Positions 6,344-13,936 of a DNA stretch of 14,941 nt are shown in pieces. Numbering within the stretch: the stretch's first letter is position 1; each line of letters opens with the position of its first letter. The notes beneath the pieces were generated by a model. It searched no databases, was not told where the DNA came from, and saw nothing but the letters and a program-made list of their open reading frames with translations. Both the position numbers and the translations under genes were made by a program. The stretch comes from Clostridiales bacterium (GTDB taxonomy: Bacteria; Bacillota_A; Clostridia; Oscillospirales; Oscillospiraceae), in NCBI GenBank assembly GCA_022777455.1, contig JALFGI010000284.1:1-14941 (forward strand). The letters are read 5' to 3'.

Positions 6344-8620
6344 TCAAACCACTCTGGTCCACTCGGTGGCCAGCAGGCTGGGAATCATCCACACCAGCTG
6401 GTACAGGATTACCCGTGCGGGGGTGAGCAGCTCCTCGGAGCCCAGGTAGGACAGGGCCAGCATGATGACAATGCCGATGATGCCGCCCACGATGCCGATG
6501 AGACTGCCCAGCCGGCAGGCGGTACGCAGGGACATGGAGCCGGTGATGGCGTAGGCGGTGGAAACCAGATCGTCTCTGGTGACCAGAGCCAGAACATCGG
6601 ATTCGGGGTCCGCCTTCCGGGAGGCCAGCTCGGCCCGCTCTTCCTTGGGAGGAAGGATCAGCCGGCGGGTGCGGATGGCAAATTTATCCCGGATGAAGCT
6701 GTCGGTCATCATGAAGTCACCGGCCAGCAGCAGCGTTTTCAGCTTCCGGCAGCCGCACAGGGACACAAGACCTGCGGAGGCGGAACGCATTTTTGCATAG
6801 GAGATGGCGATGACGGCGGCCAGCTGCCCATCGATGGAGACGTAGATGGCCTGGTTGACCATGGTGCCCTGGGGAATTTCCACGCCCATATCCTCCAGGA
6901 AATCCAGGGTACCCAGCAGGACGGGCTCGCCGTTGACCTCGCCGCCGATGCCGCCCTGCTCATAGTCCCGGAAATTTTCCACAGGATATTCGGTGCCGTC
7001 CCGGCTGGCCAGCAGGTTGCGGAACAGGGGGACCAGTCCGCCGCCGGCGGCGAAGATCAGAGAGGCGGTGTAGGAGACCACCTCGGCGGGGGTGCGGTCG
7101 GAATAGAACTTGATGCCGTTGAGTTTGGTGGAGCCCCGGGGGAACAGGTCTTTGTCCCGCAGGGGAACCACGGCACGGCCGCAGAGCTTCTTCACGCCCT
7201 GCCAGCCGCAGATCACTGCGCCCACCATGTGCAGCCGCTGCTCCAGCAGGGCAGCGGGCCGGGTCAGGGCCACGAAATAGCCTGCGGGAAGGGAGACCAG
7301 AAGGGAGGTGGAGAAAATCTTCACCGCCATGCTGGTGCCGTGGAGCAGGCCGGTGAGAACGGCGATACCGATGCAGGCGATCAGCGCCACAAAGGCGTAT
7401 ACCTGCTGAACGATCTCCGGGCCGGAGGTACGGTTGTAGGTTTCCATAAAGTCTTCCACATCCCCCTGACCACGGAGAATGCCTGCCCGCTTTTGATAGA
7501 ACTGGGGCTCTTTCACCAGACTGACAAGGCTGGTGGCTTTGCGCATGGTATCCAGCTGGGCCATCTCGGTGGTGCGCTTGTGGTAGCGGGCCAGCATGGC
7601 CATGGACATTTCCAGCACAAAGGCGGCGCAGAAGGGGACACGCTGCTCATCCAGGCAGAACCAGGCATCCACCATACAGGCGATGAAGGTGATGGCCAGG
7701 GAGGTGTTCATGGTATAGCGCAGGTGGAACAGGTCGCCGATGCCGTCCATCATCAGTCCGCAGCCCAGAAGGCCGGAGATCATCAGGCAAAGCACCTGGC
7801 TGTAGATCATCAGCTTGCTGCGGCTGGCGGGGACCATTCCCCTGGAATACAGGAGGATGCCCAGGCCGCACAGCAGCAACAGAATGAAATTGGCAATCAT
7901 GGCCAGCTGGAGCCTGCCAATGCCCAGCTCGCTGAGGGAATAATATCGTTTTTCGGGACCGGCTACCAGCTTCCGCTTCAGCTCCCGGAGTTTGGCGCTG
8001 CGGTCCAACGGAATGGTCTTGGGCCCTTCGTTGGGAAGGGTATCAGCCTCCGGCTGGGCTTCGTCCTCCGGCTGGACTTCGTCCTCCGGCTGGACTTCGT
8101 CTTCCGGCTGGATGGAATCAACCCGGATGGTGGGGTCGCCCACGACTTCCGGCTCCTCCGTGGGGAAGGAGATGTTCAGTTGGGGCGTATCATCACCGAA
8201 GGCTTCCGGGGCGGAAAACGCCGGCGTGTCCTCTTCCGTCACGGTGTATTCCGGGAGGGAAGCTTCCACAGGGGCACTTTCGGGGGCGGTGCTTTCAAAG
8301 GTATCCTCCGGGCCCAGGTCCAGGACGAGTTCGGGCTCCTGGGGAGCAAAGGTCCCCAGCGGGTCGGTGGTGTCCGGAACCGGGACGGCTTCGACTGTGG
8401 GCGCATCGGGCTCCAAAGCTGCCTGGGAGAAGGCCTGGTGTGCAAGCTCCAGAGCGTCGGCATCCACCGTACCCTGGGAAGCGGCCTCTTGGGTGGGAGA
8501 TACTTCCGGCTCGGTGAAATCGGCCGGGGCAGCAATTTGCTCATCCTCCTGGGGAATCTCCCGGAGCTGGCGCATGATGTCCTCCAGGTTAAAATCCTGC
8601 AGGTCTTTTTCGTTATCCAT
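6344..8620 (-). CDS. Eight-helix membrane protein, degenerate P1B-type ATPase with acidic N-terminal tail
   Basis: The protein has 758 residues. Residues 1-200 are acidic and rich in Pro, Glu and Ala, probably disordered and cytoplasmic, with a tandem QPEDEV repeat (171-192). A basic stretch (207-225) follows. Then come hydrophobic helices at about 236-258, 268-291, 303-322, 326-344, 405-427 and 432-453, a soluble region 460-700, and two final helices at 702-725 and 733-752. This 4+2+2 order is that of P1B metal-transporting ATPases. SLPAGYFVALTRPA (443-456) aligns with the CPx helix (ACPCALGLATP), and RDKDLFPRG (488-496) with the DKTGT phosphorylation loop. Residues 557-650 resemble the nucleotide-binding and TGD region (VSIDGQLAAVIA, LLLAGD), and LVTRDD (679-684) sits where GDGxND should be. 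The actuator loop is only about 60 residues and lacks TGE. Transport by ATP hydrolysis is therefore unlikely. The ATG at 8620 has AGGAGG seven bases upstream. It is co-transcribed with rlmB. Confidence 0.85.
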   Translation of the reverse strand: MDNEKDLQDFNLEDIMRQLREIPQEDEQIAAPADFTEPEVSPTQEAASQGTVDADALELAHQAFSQAALEPDAPTVEAVPVPDTTDPLGTFAPQEPELVLDLGPEDTFESTAPESAPVEASLPEYTVTEEDTPAFSAPEAFGDDTPQLNISFPTEEPEVVGDPTIRVDSIQPEDEVQPEDEVQPEDEAQPEADTLPNEGPKTIPLDRSAKLRELKRKLVAGPEKRYYSLSELGIGRLQLAMIANFILLLLCGLGILLYSRGMVPASRSKLMIYSQVLCLMISGLLGCGLMMDGIGDLFHLRYTMNTSLAITFIACMVDAWFCLDEQRVPFCAAFVLEMSMAMLARYHKRTTEMAQLDTMRKATSLVSLVKEPQFYQKRAGILRGQGDVEDFMETYNRTSGPEIVQQVYAFVALIACIGIAVLTGLLHGTSMAVKIFSTSLLVSLPAGYFVALTRPAALLEQRLHMVGAVICGWQGVKKLCGRAVVPLRDKDLFPRGSTKLNGIKFYSDRTPAEVVSYTASLIFAAGGGLVPLFRNLLASRDGTEYPVENFRDYEQGGIGGEVNGEPVLLGTLDFLEDMGVEIPQGTMVNQAIYVSIDGQLAAVIAISYAKMRSASAGLVSLCGCRKLKTLLLAGDFMMTDSFIRDKFAIRTRRLILPPKEERAELASRKADPESDVLALVTRDDLVSTAYAITGSMSLRTACRLGSLIGIVGGIIGIVIMLALSYLGSEELLTPARVILYQLVWMIPSLLATEWTRVV
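8048..8119 (-). repeat. 18-bp tandem repeat inside the membrane protein gene
   Basis: Three consecutive 18-base units start at 8048, 8066 and 8084 (the unit on the plus strand begins CTCCGGCTGGACTTCGTC). The second and third are identical and the first differs by one base. A partial, diverged fourth runs to 8119. They encode the QPEDEV repeats of the acidic N-terminal tail. The near-identity suggests recent slippage or expansion. Confidence 0.9.
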
Positions 8621-8635
8621 ATCAAATCCTCCTGG

Positions 8636-9418
8636 TTAGCCAAGGCGCTGGCGCACGGCTTCATAGAGCAGAATGGAAGCGGCGGCAGAGGCGTTGAGGG
8701 AACTGATGTGCCCGGCCATGGGGATATTCACCATTACATCGCAGTTCTTGCGAACCAGCTGGCTCATGCCAACACCCTCGTTGCCGATGACAATGGCGGT
8801 GGGGCCTGTGAGATCCGCCTTGTACATGGGAATGGAGCCTTCCGCGGCGGTGCCGAAGACCCACACGCCCTTTTCCTTCAGCTCCGCAATGGCAGCGCTG
8901 ACGTTGGTTACCCGGGCGACCTTCATGTATTCCACCGCTCCGGCGCTGGCCTTGGCCACGGTGGCGGTGAGGCCCACGCTGCGCCGCTTGGGAATGATGA
9001 CACCATGGGCACCGGCGCACTCGGCGGAGCGCAGGATGGCACCCAGGTTGTGGGGATCGGACAGCTCGTCGCAGATCACGATCAGGGGCGCCTCCCCACG
9101 GTCAGCAGCCCCCTGAAGAATATCGTCAATGGAATAGTAGACGTGGGCAGCTGCCAGGGCAATCACACCCTGATGGGCATGGGTGAAGGACATGGCGTCC
9201 AGCTTGCGCCGGTCCACCGGCACCACCACGGCTCCGGCCTGCTTGGCTTCGGCAGCCAGACGCTGCAGGCCCCGGTCGATCTCGCCGTCAGCAATAAACA
9301 CTTTATCTACGGTGCGGCCGCTCTTCAGGGCCTCCTGCAGGGCGTTGCGGCCCTCCAGCTGGCCTTCCACCTCTTCCACGGGTGCGGGAGGGGAATTGCG
9401 GCGTCTTTTTTCGTTCAT
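8636..9418 (-). CDS. rlmB: 23S rRNA (guanosine-2251 2'-O)-methyltransferase (TrmH/SpoU family)
   Basis: RlmB methylates the ribose of G2251 in the peptidyl-transferase P-loop of 23S rRNA using S-adenosylmethionine. The protein has 260 residues, a normal length. After a short basic start there is the substrate-binding domain, opening with EGRNALQEALKSG (22-34). The SPOUT catalytic domain then has motif 1 DPHNLGAILRSAECAGAHGV (121-140), motif 2 IVIGNEGVGM (209-218) and motif 3 IPMAGHISSLNASAAASILL (232-251), all intact. The ATG at 9418 has GGAGGA about seven bases upstream. The TAA lies 15 bases before the next gene's ATG, so the two form an operon. Some annotators call this family simply TrmH-type RNA methyltransferase; the exact target base is inferred from the family. 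Confidence 0.93.
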   Translation of the reverse strand: MNEKRRRNSPPAPVEEVEGQLEGRNALQEALKSGRTVDKVFIADGEIDRGLQRLAAEAKQAGAVVVPVDRRKLDAMSFTHAHQGVIALAAAHVYYSIDDILQGAADRGEAPLIVICDELSDPHNLGAILRSAECAGAHGVIIPKRRSVGLTATVAKASAGAVEYMKVARVTNVSAAIAELKEKGVWVFGTAAEGSIPMYKADLTGPTAIVIGNEGVGMSQLVRKNCDVMVNIPMAGHISSLNASAAASILLYEAVRQRLG

Positions 9419-9470
9419 CTTGGAATCCTCCGTCGTGCTTCGGTAAATCGAAAAATCTATAATCCACGCA

Positions 9471-9499
9471 ATTATATCAGATTTTGTACAGATTTACAA
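9471..9499 (-). promoter_or_regulatory. Sigma-A promoter of the rlmB operon
   Basis: On the minus strand, TTGTAA (9499-9494) and a perfect TATAAT (9476-9471) are 17 bases apart. The leader would be about 45 bases. It is divergent from the ftsH promoter, whose -35 box is 91 bases away. Confidence 0.78.
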
Positions 9500-9589
9500 T
9501 ACTTTTTTTGCTTCCTGCCCGGTTTGTAAATATTTCCGTCCCGCACCTGTTATTTACAGAAAATTTACCGGAAAAATCAGAATCATTCA

Positions 9590-9618
9590 TTGCCGAAACC
9601 GGAAAAATGTGTTATGAT
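9590..9618 (+). promoter_or_regulatory. Sigma-A promoter of ftsH (extended -10)
   Basis: TTGCCG (9590-9595) and TATGAT (9613-9618) are 17 bases apart, with a TGn extension (TGT) directly before the -10 box. The predicted start near 9625 gives a leader of about 50 bases. No CtsR- or HrcA-like repeat was recognised nearby. Confidence 0.75.
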
Positions 9619-9675
9619 GGCTCCGCACAATATAAACGCACAATTAAAATATATGCCCTGGGAGGCGATAACAAT

Positions 9676-11592
9676 ATGAGTTCTGAATCAAAAGAACCCA
9701 AAGACGGAAAAAATCCCCTGGATAATATGCCAAAAGGCAACATCTGGACGGCTTTGATCATTACCCTGGCGCTGGTGCTGCTGATCAGCTGGATCTACGG
9801 CTCCGTTTCCAGCAGCCAGTTTACCGAAACCAGCGTCAGCGATTTTCTGGATGCTATGGAAAATGATGAGCTGGCCGAGGTGGAATTCCGCTACGACCGG
9901 ATTGTCTACCTGACCAAGGAAGAGGCAGCCAAGGACCCTGCCCGTCAAAAGGCCTGCTACACCGGTCTGCCCAGCGGTGGCAACACATTGGAGCTTTCCC
10001 AGCAGCTCCACAACATGGGCGTTCATGTGACCCGGGAGATCACCGAGGATAATTCCGTGGTGATGATGATTCTGTCCTACTGCATTACCTTTGCCATTCT
10101 GTTCGTGTTCATGCGGATGCTCACCAAGCGCATGAGCGGCGAGGGGATGATGGGCGGCTTCGGCAAGAGCAAGGCCAAAATGTATATGGAGAAGCAGACC
10201 GGCGTCACCTTTAAGGACGTGGCCGGTCAGGACGAGGCCAAGGAATCCCTGGTGGAGATCATCGACTTCCTCCACAACCCCCAAAAGTACACCGACATCG
10301 GCGCCAAGCTCCCCAAGGGCGCCCTGCTGGTGGGCTCCCCCGGTACCGGCAAGACGCTGCTTGCCAAGGCTGTGGCAGGCGAGGCGGGCGTGCCCTTCTT
10401 CTCCATCTCCGGCTCCGACTTTGTGGAAATGTTCGTGGGCATGGGCGCCAGCCGGGTGCGGGATCTGTTCCAGCAGGCCGCCAAGGTTGCCCCCTGTATT
10501 ATCTTTATTGATGAGATCGACGCGGTGGGCCGCTCCCGGGACAACCGGTACGGCAACAACTCCGAGCAGGAGCAGACATTGAATCAGCTGCTCAACGAGA
10601 TCGACGGCTTCGAGCCCTCCAAGGGTATTGTATGTCTCGCGGCCACCAATAGACCGGAAATTCTGGATAAGGCACTGCTCCGTCCCGGCCGGTTTGACCG
10701 CCGGATCATTGTGGACCGGCCCAACCTCCAGGGCCGTCTGGACACCCTGAAGGTCCACACCCGGAAGATCAAGCTCAGCGAGGACGTGGATCTGAAGAAG
10801 ATCGCCCAGGCCACCGCCGGTGCCGTGGGCGCGGACCTGGCCAACCTGGTGAACGAGGCAGCCCTCCGGGCCGTCCGCCACGGCCGCCAGACGGTGAATC
10901 AGGAGGATTTGATGGTATCCTTTGAAACCGTCATTGCCGGTACCGAGAAGAAGAATACCGTGATGACCGATACGGAAAAGCGGCTGGTTTCCTACCACGA
11001 GGTGGGCCACGCCCTGGTTGCCGCCCTGGAAAAGCATTCCCAGCCCGTGTCCAAAATCACCATTGTGCCCCATACCTCCGGCGCCCTGGGCTACACCATG
11101 CAGATGCCTGAGGAGGAGAAGTTCCTGAACACCGCCGAAGAGCTGCGGGGTGAGCTGCGTACCCTGGTGGGCGGCCGTGCGGCGGAGCAGGTGGTGTTCG
11201 GTGTGCAGACCACCGGCGCTTCCAACGACCTGCAGCGGGCCACCGCCTTGGCAAGAAATATGATCAGCCAGTACGGCATGGGCAAGCAGCTGGGACTGAT
11301 GACCACCGCCTCGGTGGAGCACCAGTACCTGGACGGCCAGGCCTATATGGACTGCGCCCAGTCCACCGCCTCCATTGTGGACCAGGAGGTCAAGGAGCTA
11401 CTGGAGCAGTCTTATGCCCAGGCGGTCAAGCTGCTGACGGAGCACCGCTCCCTGTTGGATGAGATCGCCGAGTTCCTGCTGATGAAGGAAACCATCACCG
11501 GCGAGGAGCTGATGAGCTTCGTCAACGCCGAAAACCAGCCCAAGCTCCCCGAGCCTGAGGAGACAACGGAGGATTCCTCCACGGAGGAATAA
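9676..11592 (+). CDS. ftsH: ATP-dependent zinc metalloprotease FtsH
   Basis: FtsH is a membrane-bound AAA+ protease that extracts and degrades misassembled membrane proteins and regulatory proteins as a hexamer facing the cytoplasm. The protein has 638 residues. Two transmembrane helices (about 23-41 and 128-146) flank a small external domain. The AAA+ module has Walker A GSPGTGKT (220-227), Walker B IIFIDEID (275-282), pore loop FVGMG (253-257) and the second region of homology with [19 protein letters not shown] (325-343). The protease domain has HEVGH (441-445, zinc ligands and catalytic Glu), with the third zinc ligand Asp518 in SNDLQRAT. The tail is short and acidic. The start at 9676 has GGGAGG about ten bases upstream; an in-frame extension to 9484 runs through the promoter and is rejected. 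Walker A has Ser where Pro is most common, a tolerated change. Confidence 0.98.
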   Translation: MSSESKEPKDGKNPLDNMPKGNIWTALIITLALVLLISWIYGSVSSSQFTETSVSDFLDAMENDELAEVEFRYDRIVYLTKEEAAKDPARQKACYTGLPSGGNTLELSQQLHNMGVHVTREITEDNSVVMMILSYCITFAILFVFMRMLTKRMSGEGMMGGFGKSKAKMYMEKQTGVTFKDVAGQDEAKESLVEIIDFLHNPQKYTDIGAKLPKGALLVGSPGTGKTLLAKAVAGEAGVPFFSISGSDFVEMFVGMGASRVRDLFQQAAKVAPCIIFIDEIDAVGRSRDNRYGNNSEQEQTLNQLLNEIDGFEPSKGIVCLAATNRPEILDKALLRPGRFDRRIIVDRPNLQGRLDTLKVHTRKIKLSEDVDLKKIAQATAGAVGADLANLVNEAALRAVRHGRQTVNQEDLMVSFETVIAGTEKKNTVMTDTEKRLVSYHEVGHALVAALEKHSQPVSKITIVPHTSGALGYTMQMPEEEKFLNTAEELRGELRTLVGGRAAEQVVFGVQTTGASNDLQRATALARNMISQYGMGKQLGLMTTASVEHQYLDGQAYMDCAQSTASIVDQEVKELLEQSYAQAVKLLTEHRSLLDEIAEFLLMKETITGEELMSFVNAENQPKLPEPEETTEDSSTEE

Positions 11593-11604
11593 CCACCAGG
11601 CGGA

Positions 11605-11618
11605 CAAATTGTAATTTG
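11605..11618. repeat. Palindrome matching the copy A terminal repeat
   Basis: CAAATTGTAATTTG is a palindrome of 6-bp arms around GT, 13 bases after the ftsH stop. With the next base, AAATTGTAATTTGA (11606-11619) is identical to 14 bases of the left end of copy A (3320-3333). No partner end is seen to the right of 11802. Confidence 0.55.
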
Positions 11619-11629
11619 ATGCACCATAT

Positions 11630-11802
11630 CGTAGGGCGGGGTCTTGACCCCGCCGACCCGGTTGGATTTCTTGAATGGTGCGTTGAATGGTACACTTTTT
11701 GGAATAACCACGGGAAAATGTCAAAAAGCCGACATTTGACTTCATTTGTCTAACCTTGCAGGCTTCGTTACCTGATCGGCGGGGTCAAGACCCCGCCCTA
11801 CG
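11630..11802. repeat. Inverted-repeat element with perfect 27-bp arms (copy C, different family)
   Basis: The arm at 11630-11656 (starting CGTAGGGCGGGGTCTTG) and the arm at 11776-11802 are exact inverted copies, separated by 119 bases. Each arm is also nearly palindromic by itself (GGCGGGGTC-TT-GACCCCGCC), so each can form its own hairpin or the two can pair into one long stem. The spacer holds a further short inverted repeat (AATGTC...GACATT, about 11716-11735). There is no coding capacity. It sits between ftsH and the terminator of the convergent sulfur operon. It could be a miniature transposable element or a structural repeat. Confidence 0.75.
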
Positions 11803-11819
11803 AAATACTTGCATAATAA

Positions 11820-11858
11820 TTCCCGGGAAATCCTGTAAAAAGGACTTCCCGGGATTTT
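11820..11858. terminator. Bidirectional terminator between ftsH and the sulfur/Fe-S operon
   Basis: A stem TCCCGGGAA (11821-11829) pairs with TTCCCGGGA (11846-11854) and is extended inward by TCCT/AGGA after one mismatch. On the plus strand it is followed by TTTTTATTT, a good terminator for ftsH transcripts. On the minus strand it follows within a few bases of the Rrf2 gene's TAA and is trailed by ATTATTATG, a weaker tract. The genes converge here, so use in both directions is likely. Confidence 0.75.
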
Positions 11859-12259
11859 TATTTCATCAGATCTGCAATGGTGACGCTGTCCAGATACTCG
11901 TTGATCCGCCGGTTCAGCTCGCTCCACATGGGCAGGGTACGGCAGTCGGCGGTGCGCTCACACTTCTGGGCGTTGCATTCCAGGCAGGCCACCGGGGCCA
12001 GATCCCCCTCTGTCAACCGGAGAATTTCGCCTATGGTGTATTGCTCCGCTTTCCTTGTCAGCCGGTAACCGCCGCCCTTGCCGTGGATTCCCTCCACCAG
12101 CTTGGACGCTACCAGCAGGGGCATGATTTTCTCCAGATATTTCAGGGAAATGTCCTGCCGCCGGGCCACCTCCTTCATGGGAAGGTAGGCCCCGTCGCAA
12201 TGCTCCGCCAGATCGATCATCACCCGCAGGGCATAGCGGCCCCGGGAGGAAATCATCAT
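11858..12259 (-). CDS. Rrf2-family transcriptional regulator with four-cysteine cluster (IscR-like)
   Basis: The 133-residue protein is a winged-helix regulator of the Rrf2 family, which includes IscR (Fe-S cluster sensor) and CymR (cysteine metabolism). Seen: the N-terminal SSRGRYALRVM, a helix-turn-helix around LPMKEVARRQDISLKYLEKIM (about 26-46), and the wing GKGGGYRL (60-67). A cysteine group follows at 92, 95, 100 and 106 (CLECNAQKC...DC). IscR uses three cysteines in this same region to hold a [2Fe-2S] cluster, so cluster sensing is likely though the spacing differs. Of three possible ATGs, the one at 12259 is chosen because GGAGG lies seven bases upstream; the one at 12265 would abut the ribosome site. 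It is the last gene of cysK-nifS-nifU-rrf2, 14 bases after nifU. I infer that it controls this operon. Confidence 0.9.
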   Translation of the reverse strand: MMISSRGRYALRVMIDLAEHCDGAYLPMKEVARRQDISLKYLEKIMPLLVASKLVEGIHGKGGGYRLTRKAEQYTIGEILRLTEGDLAPVACLECNAQKCERTADCRTLPMWSELNRRINEYLDSVTIADLMK

Positions 12260-12273
12260 TGACATCCCTCCGG

Positions 12274-12708
12274 TTACTCTGCGTGACAGTGGCCGCAGCT
12301 TTCACAGTCGGGGAATTGGCTGTGGTCATAGTCCAGCCCATTGCGGTCGTAGTAGTCCTTCAGGGCTTTCCTGATGGCCTCCTCTGCCAGTACGGAGCAG
12401 TGCAGCTTGTGAGGGGGCAGTCCGTCCAGGGCTTCGGTGACGGCTTTGTTGGTCACCTTCAGAGCTTCCGAAATGGGCTTTCCCTTGATCATCTCCGTGG
12501 CCATGGAGCTGGAGGCGATGGCACTGCCGCAGCCGAAGGTCTCAAATTTCACATCGGTGATGATGTCGTTGTCGATTTTCAGATAGATTTTCATAATGTC
12601 GCCGCAGACGGGGTTGCCCACCTCTCCTACGCCGTCGGGATTTTCAAGCACGCCCACATTCCGGGGATTGCGGAAATGGTCCATGACTTTTTCACTGTAT
12701 AATGCCAT
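12274..12708 (-). CDS. nifU: Fe-S cluster assembly scaffold, NifU/IscU type
   Basis: This scaffold receives sulfur from the desulfurase and iron to build clusters before handing them to target proteins. The protein has 144 residues. The three ligand cysteines of the IscU fold are present: Cys35 in NPVCGDIM with Asp37 nearby, Cys60 in FGCGSAIASSS, and Cys104 in LHCSVLAEEAI. It is longer than typical IscU by a C-terminal tail ending FPDCESCGHCHAE, with three cysteines and two histidines (135-142). Such a tail could bind metal; its role is not known to me. The ATG at 12708 has AGGAGG upstream. That site overlaps the stop of nifS (gap nine bases), so the two are tightly coupled. Confidence 0.95.
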   Translation of the reverse strand: MALYSEKVMDHFRNPRNVGVLENPDGVGEVGNPVCGDIMKIYLKIDNDIITDVKFETFGCGSAIASSSMATEMIKGKPISEALKVTNKAVTEALDGLPPHKLHCSVLAEEAIRKALKDYYDRNGLDYDHSQFPDCESCGHCHAE

Positions 12709-12717
12709 ACTTTCCTC

Positions 12718-13908
12718 CTATTTCGCAAATACATGGGGCCGTTTGCCGGTCTGCAGATCCCGCCAGAAGGGGGAGATGCTGCGAAGGTACGAAACCACAT
12801 CGGTGACGGCCTGAATGAGATACTCGATTTCTTCTTCGGTGATGTCATCCCCCAGGGACAGCCGCAGGGAACCGTGGGCCACCTCGTGGGGCCGGCCGAT
12901 GGCCAGCAGCACGTGGCTGGGGTCCAGGCTGCCGGAGGTGCAGGCGGAACCGGAGGAGGCGCAGACGCCCTTGTCGTCCAACAGGAGCAGCAGGGATTCT
13001 CCCTCGATGCCTTCAAAGCAGAAATTCACCGTGCCGGGGAGGCGGTGTTCCCGGTCGCCGTTGAGCTGGCTGTAGGGAATCTGCTCCAGGCCCGCAATCA
13101 GTTTATCCCGCAGGGGGGTGAGCCGGGCGGTGTAGTCGTCAATGGATGCCACAGCCTGTTCCAGGGCCACGGTCATGCCCACGATGGCGGGCAGATTTTC
13201 CGTACCCGCCCGTTTGCCCCGCTCCTGGGCCCCGCCGTTGATCAGGTTGTCCAGCAGGATGCCCCGCTTGGCGTAGAGCACGCCGATGCCCTTGGGGCCG
13301 TGGAATTTGTGGGCGGAGAGGGAGAGCATGTCGATGTTCTGCTCCGCCACATTCACCTTCACATGGCCCATGGCCTGGACGGCGTCGGTGTGGAACAGCA
13401 CGCCCTTTTCCCGGCACACCGCCCCAATCTCGGCAATGGGCTGAATGGTGCCGATCTCATTGTTGGCGAACATAATCGTCACAAGACAGGTATCTTCCCG
13501 GATGGCGTCCCGGACCTGCTGGGCGGTGACGATGCCGTTTCCGTGGACATCCAGCAGAGTGATCTCAAAGCCCTGCTTTTGGAGCTTTTCCAGCGTGTGG
13601 AGTACGGCGTGGTGCTCAAAGGCGGTGGAGATGATGTGCTTTTTGCCTTTCTTTTCTCCCAGCTTTGCAGCGGAGAAAATGGCCTGGTTGTCCGCCTCGC
13701 TGCCTCCGGAGGTGAAGGTGATCTCCCGGGGGGTGCAGCCCAGACACCCGGCGATTCTTGCCCGGGCATCGTCCAGGAGCTCCCTGGCCTGCTGACCGAA
13801 GGAATAGAGGCTGGAGGGGTTGCCGTAGTTTTCTTCCATGCAGGCCGTCATGGCCTGCATCGCCGCCGGACACATTTTCGTTGTGGCGGCGTTATCTGCG
13901 TATATCAT
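12718..13908 (-). CDS. nifS: Cysteine desulfurase, NifS/IscS type
   Basis: This PLP enzyme converts L-cysteine to L-alanine and passes the sulfur as a persulfide to the NifU scaffold. The protein has 396 residues, the normal length. Seen: the N-terminal IYADNAATT, EHHAV with the histidine that stacks on PLP (about 99-100), the PLP-binding Lys201 in SLSAHKFHGPKGIG, RAGTEN (233-238), and the catalytic Cys323 in ASSGSACTSGSLDPSHVL, a loop of the IscS/NifS (class I) kind. The start at 13908 has AAGGAGG seven bases upstream; the frame stays open to 14046 inside cysK, but that extension is not family-like. The cysK stop lies 28 bases upstream, so the product of the first gene (cysteine) is the substrate of the second. 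Confidence 0.96.
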   Translation of the reverse strand: MIYADNAATTKMCPAAMQAMTACMEENYGNPSSLYSFGQQARELLDDARARIAGCLGCTPREITFTSGGSEADNQAIFSAAKLGEKKGKKHIISTAFEHHAVLHTLEKLQKQGFEITLLDVHGNGIVTAQQVRDAIREDTCLVTIMFANNEIGTIQPIAEIGAVCREKGVLFHTDAVQAMGHVKVNVAEQNIDMLSLSAHKFHGPKGIGVLYAKRGILLDNLINGGAQERGKRAGTENLPAIVGMTVALEQAVASIDDYTARLTPLRDKLIAGLEQIPYSQLNGDREHRLPGTVNFCFEGIEGESLLLLLDDKGVCASSGSACTSGSLDPSHVLLAIGRPHEVAHGSLRLSLGDDITEEEIEYLIQAVTDVVSYLRSISPFWRDLQTGKRPHVFAK

Positions 13909-13936
13909 TTGTTCCTCCTTCATTGTTTTTGTAGGC

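Noticed and set aside
6232..6426. 64-codon plus-strand frame
   Set aside because: It passes through the terminator at 6304-6331 and into the 3' end of the membrane protein gene on the other strand; its Lys/Arg-rich start has no ribosome site or domain.
8048..8119. CRISPR-like short repeats
   Set aside because: The units are directly adjacent with no spacers and lie in frame inside a coding sequence; this is a protein tandem repeat.
7229..9529. 766-codon plus-strand frame opposite the membrane protein and rlmB
   Set aside because: It spans two clear minus-strand genes and their junction, shows no domain, and has no ribosome site.
9484..9675. 64-residue N-terminal extension of ftsH
   Set aside because: It runs through the extended -10 promoter at 9590-9618 and has no ribosome site; the start at 9676 has one and gives a normal FtsH N-terminus.
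9688..11322. 544-codon minus-strand frame opposite ftsH
   Set aside because: It is an antisense shadow of ftsH with repetitive His/Gly/Leu composition.
11573..11590. ATTCCTCC-AC-GGAGGAAT palindrome at the end of ftsH
   Set aside because: It lies inside the coding sequence, has a two-base centre and no T-run, so it is not a likely terminator.
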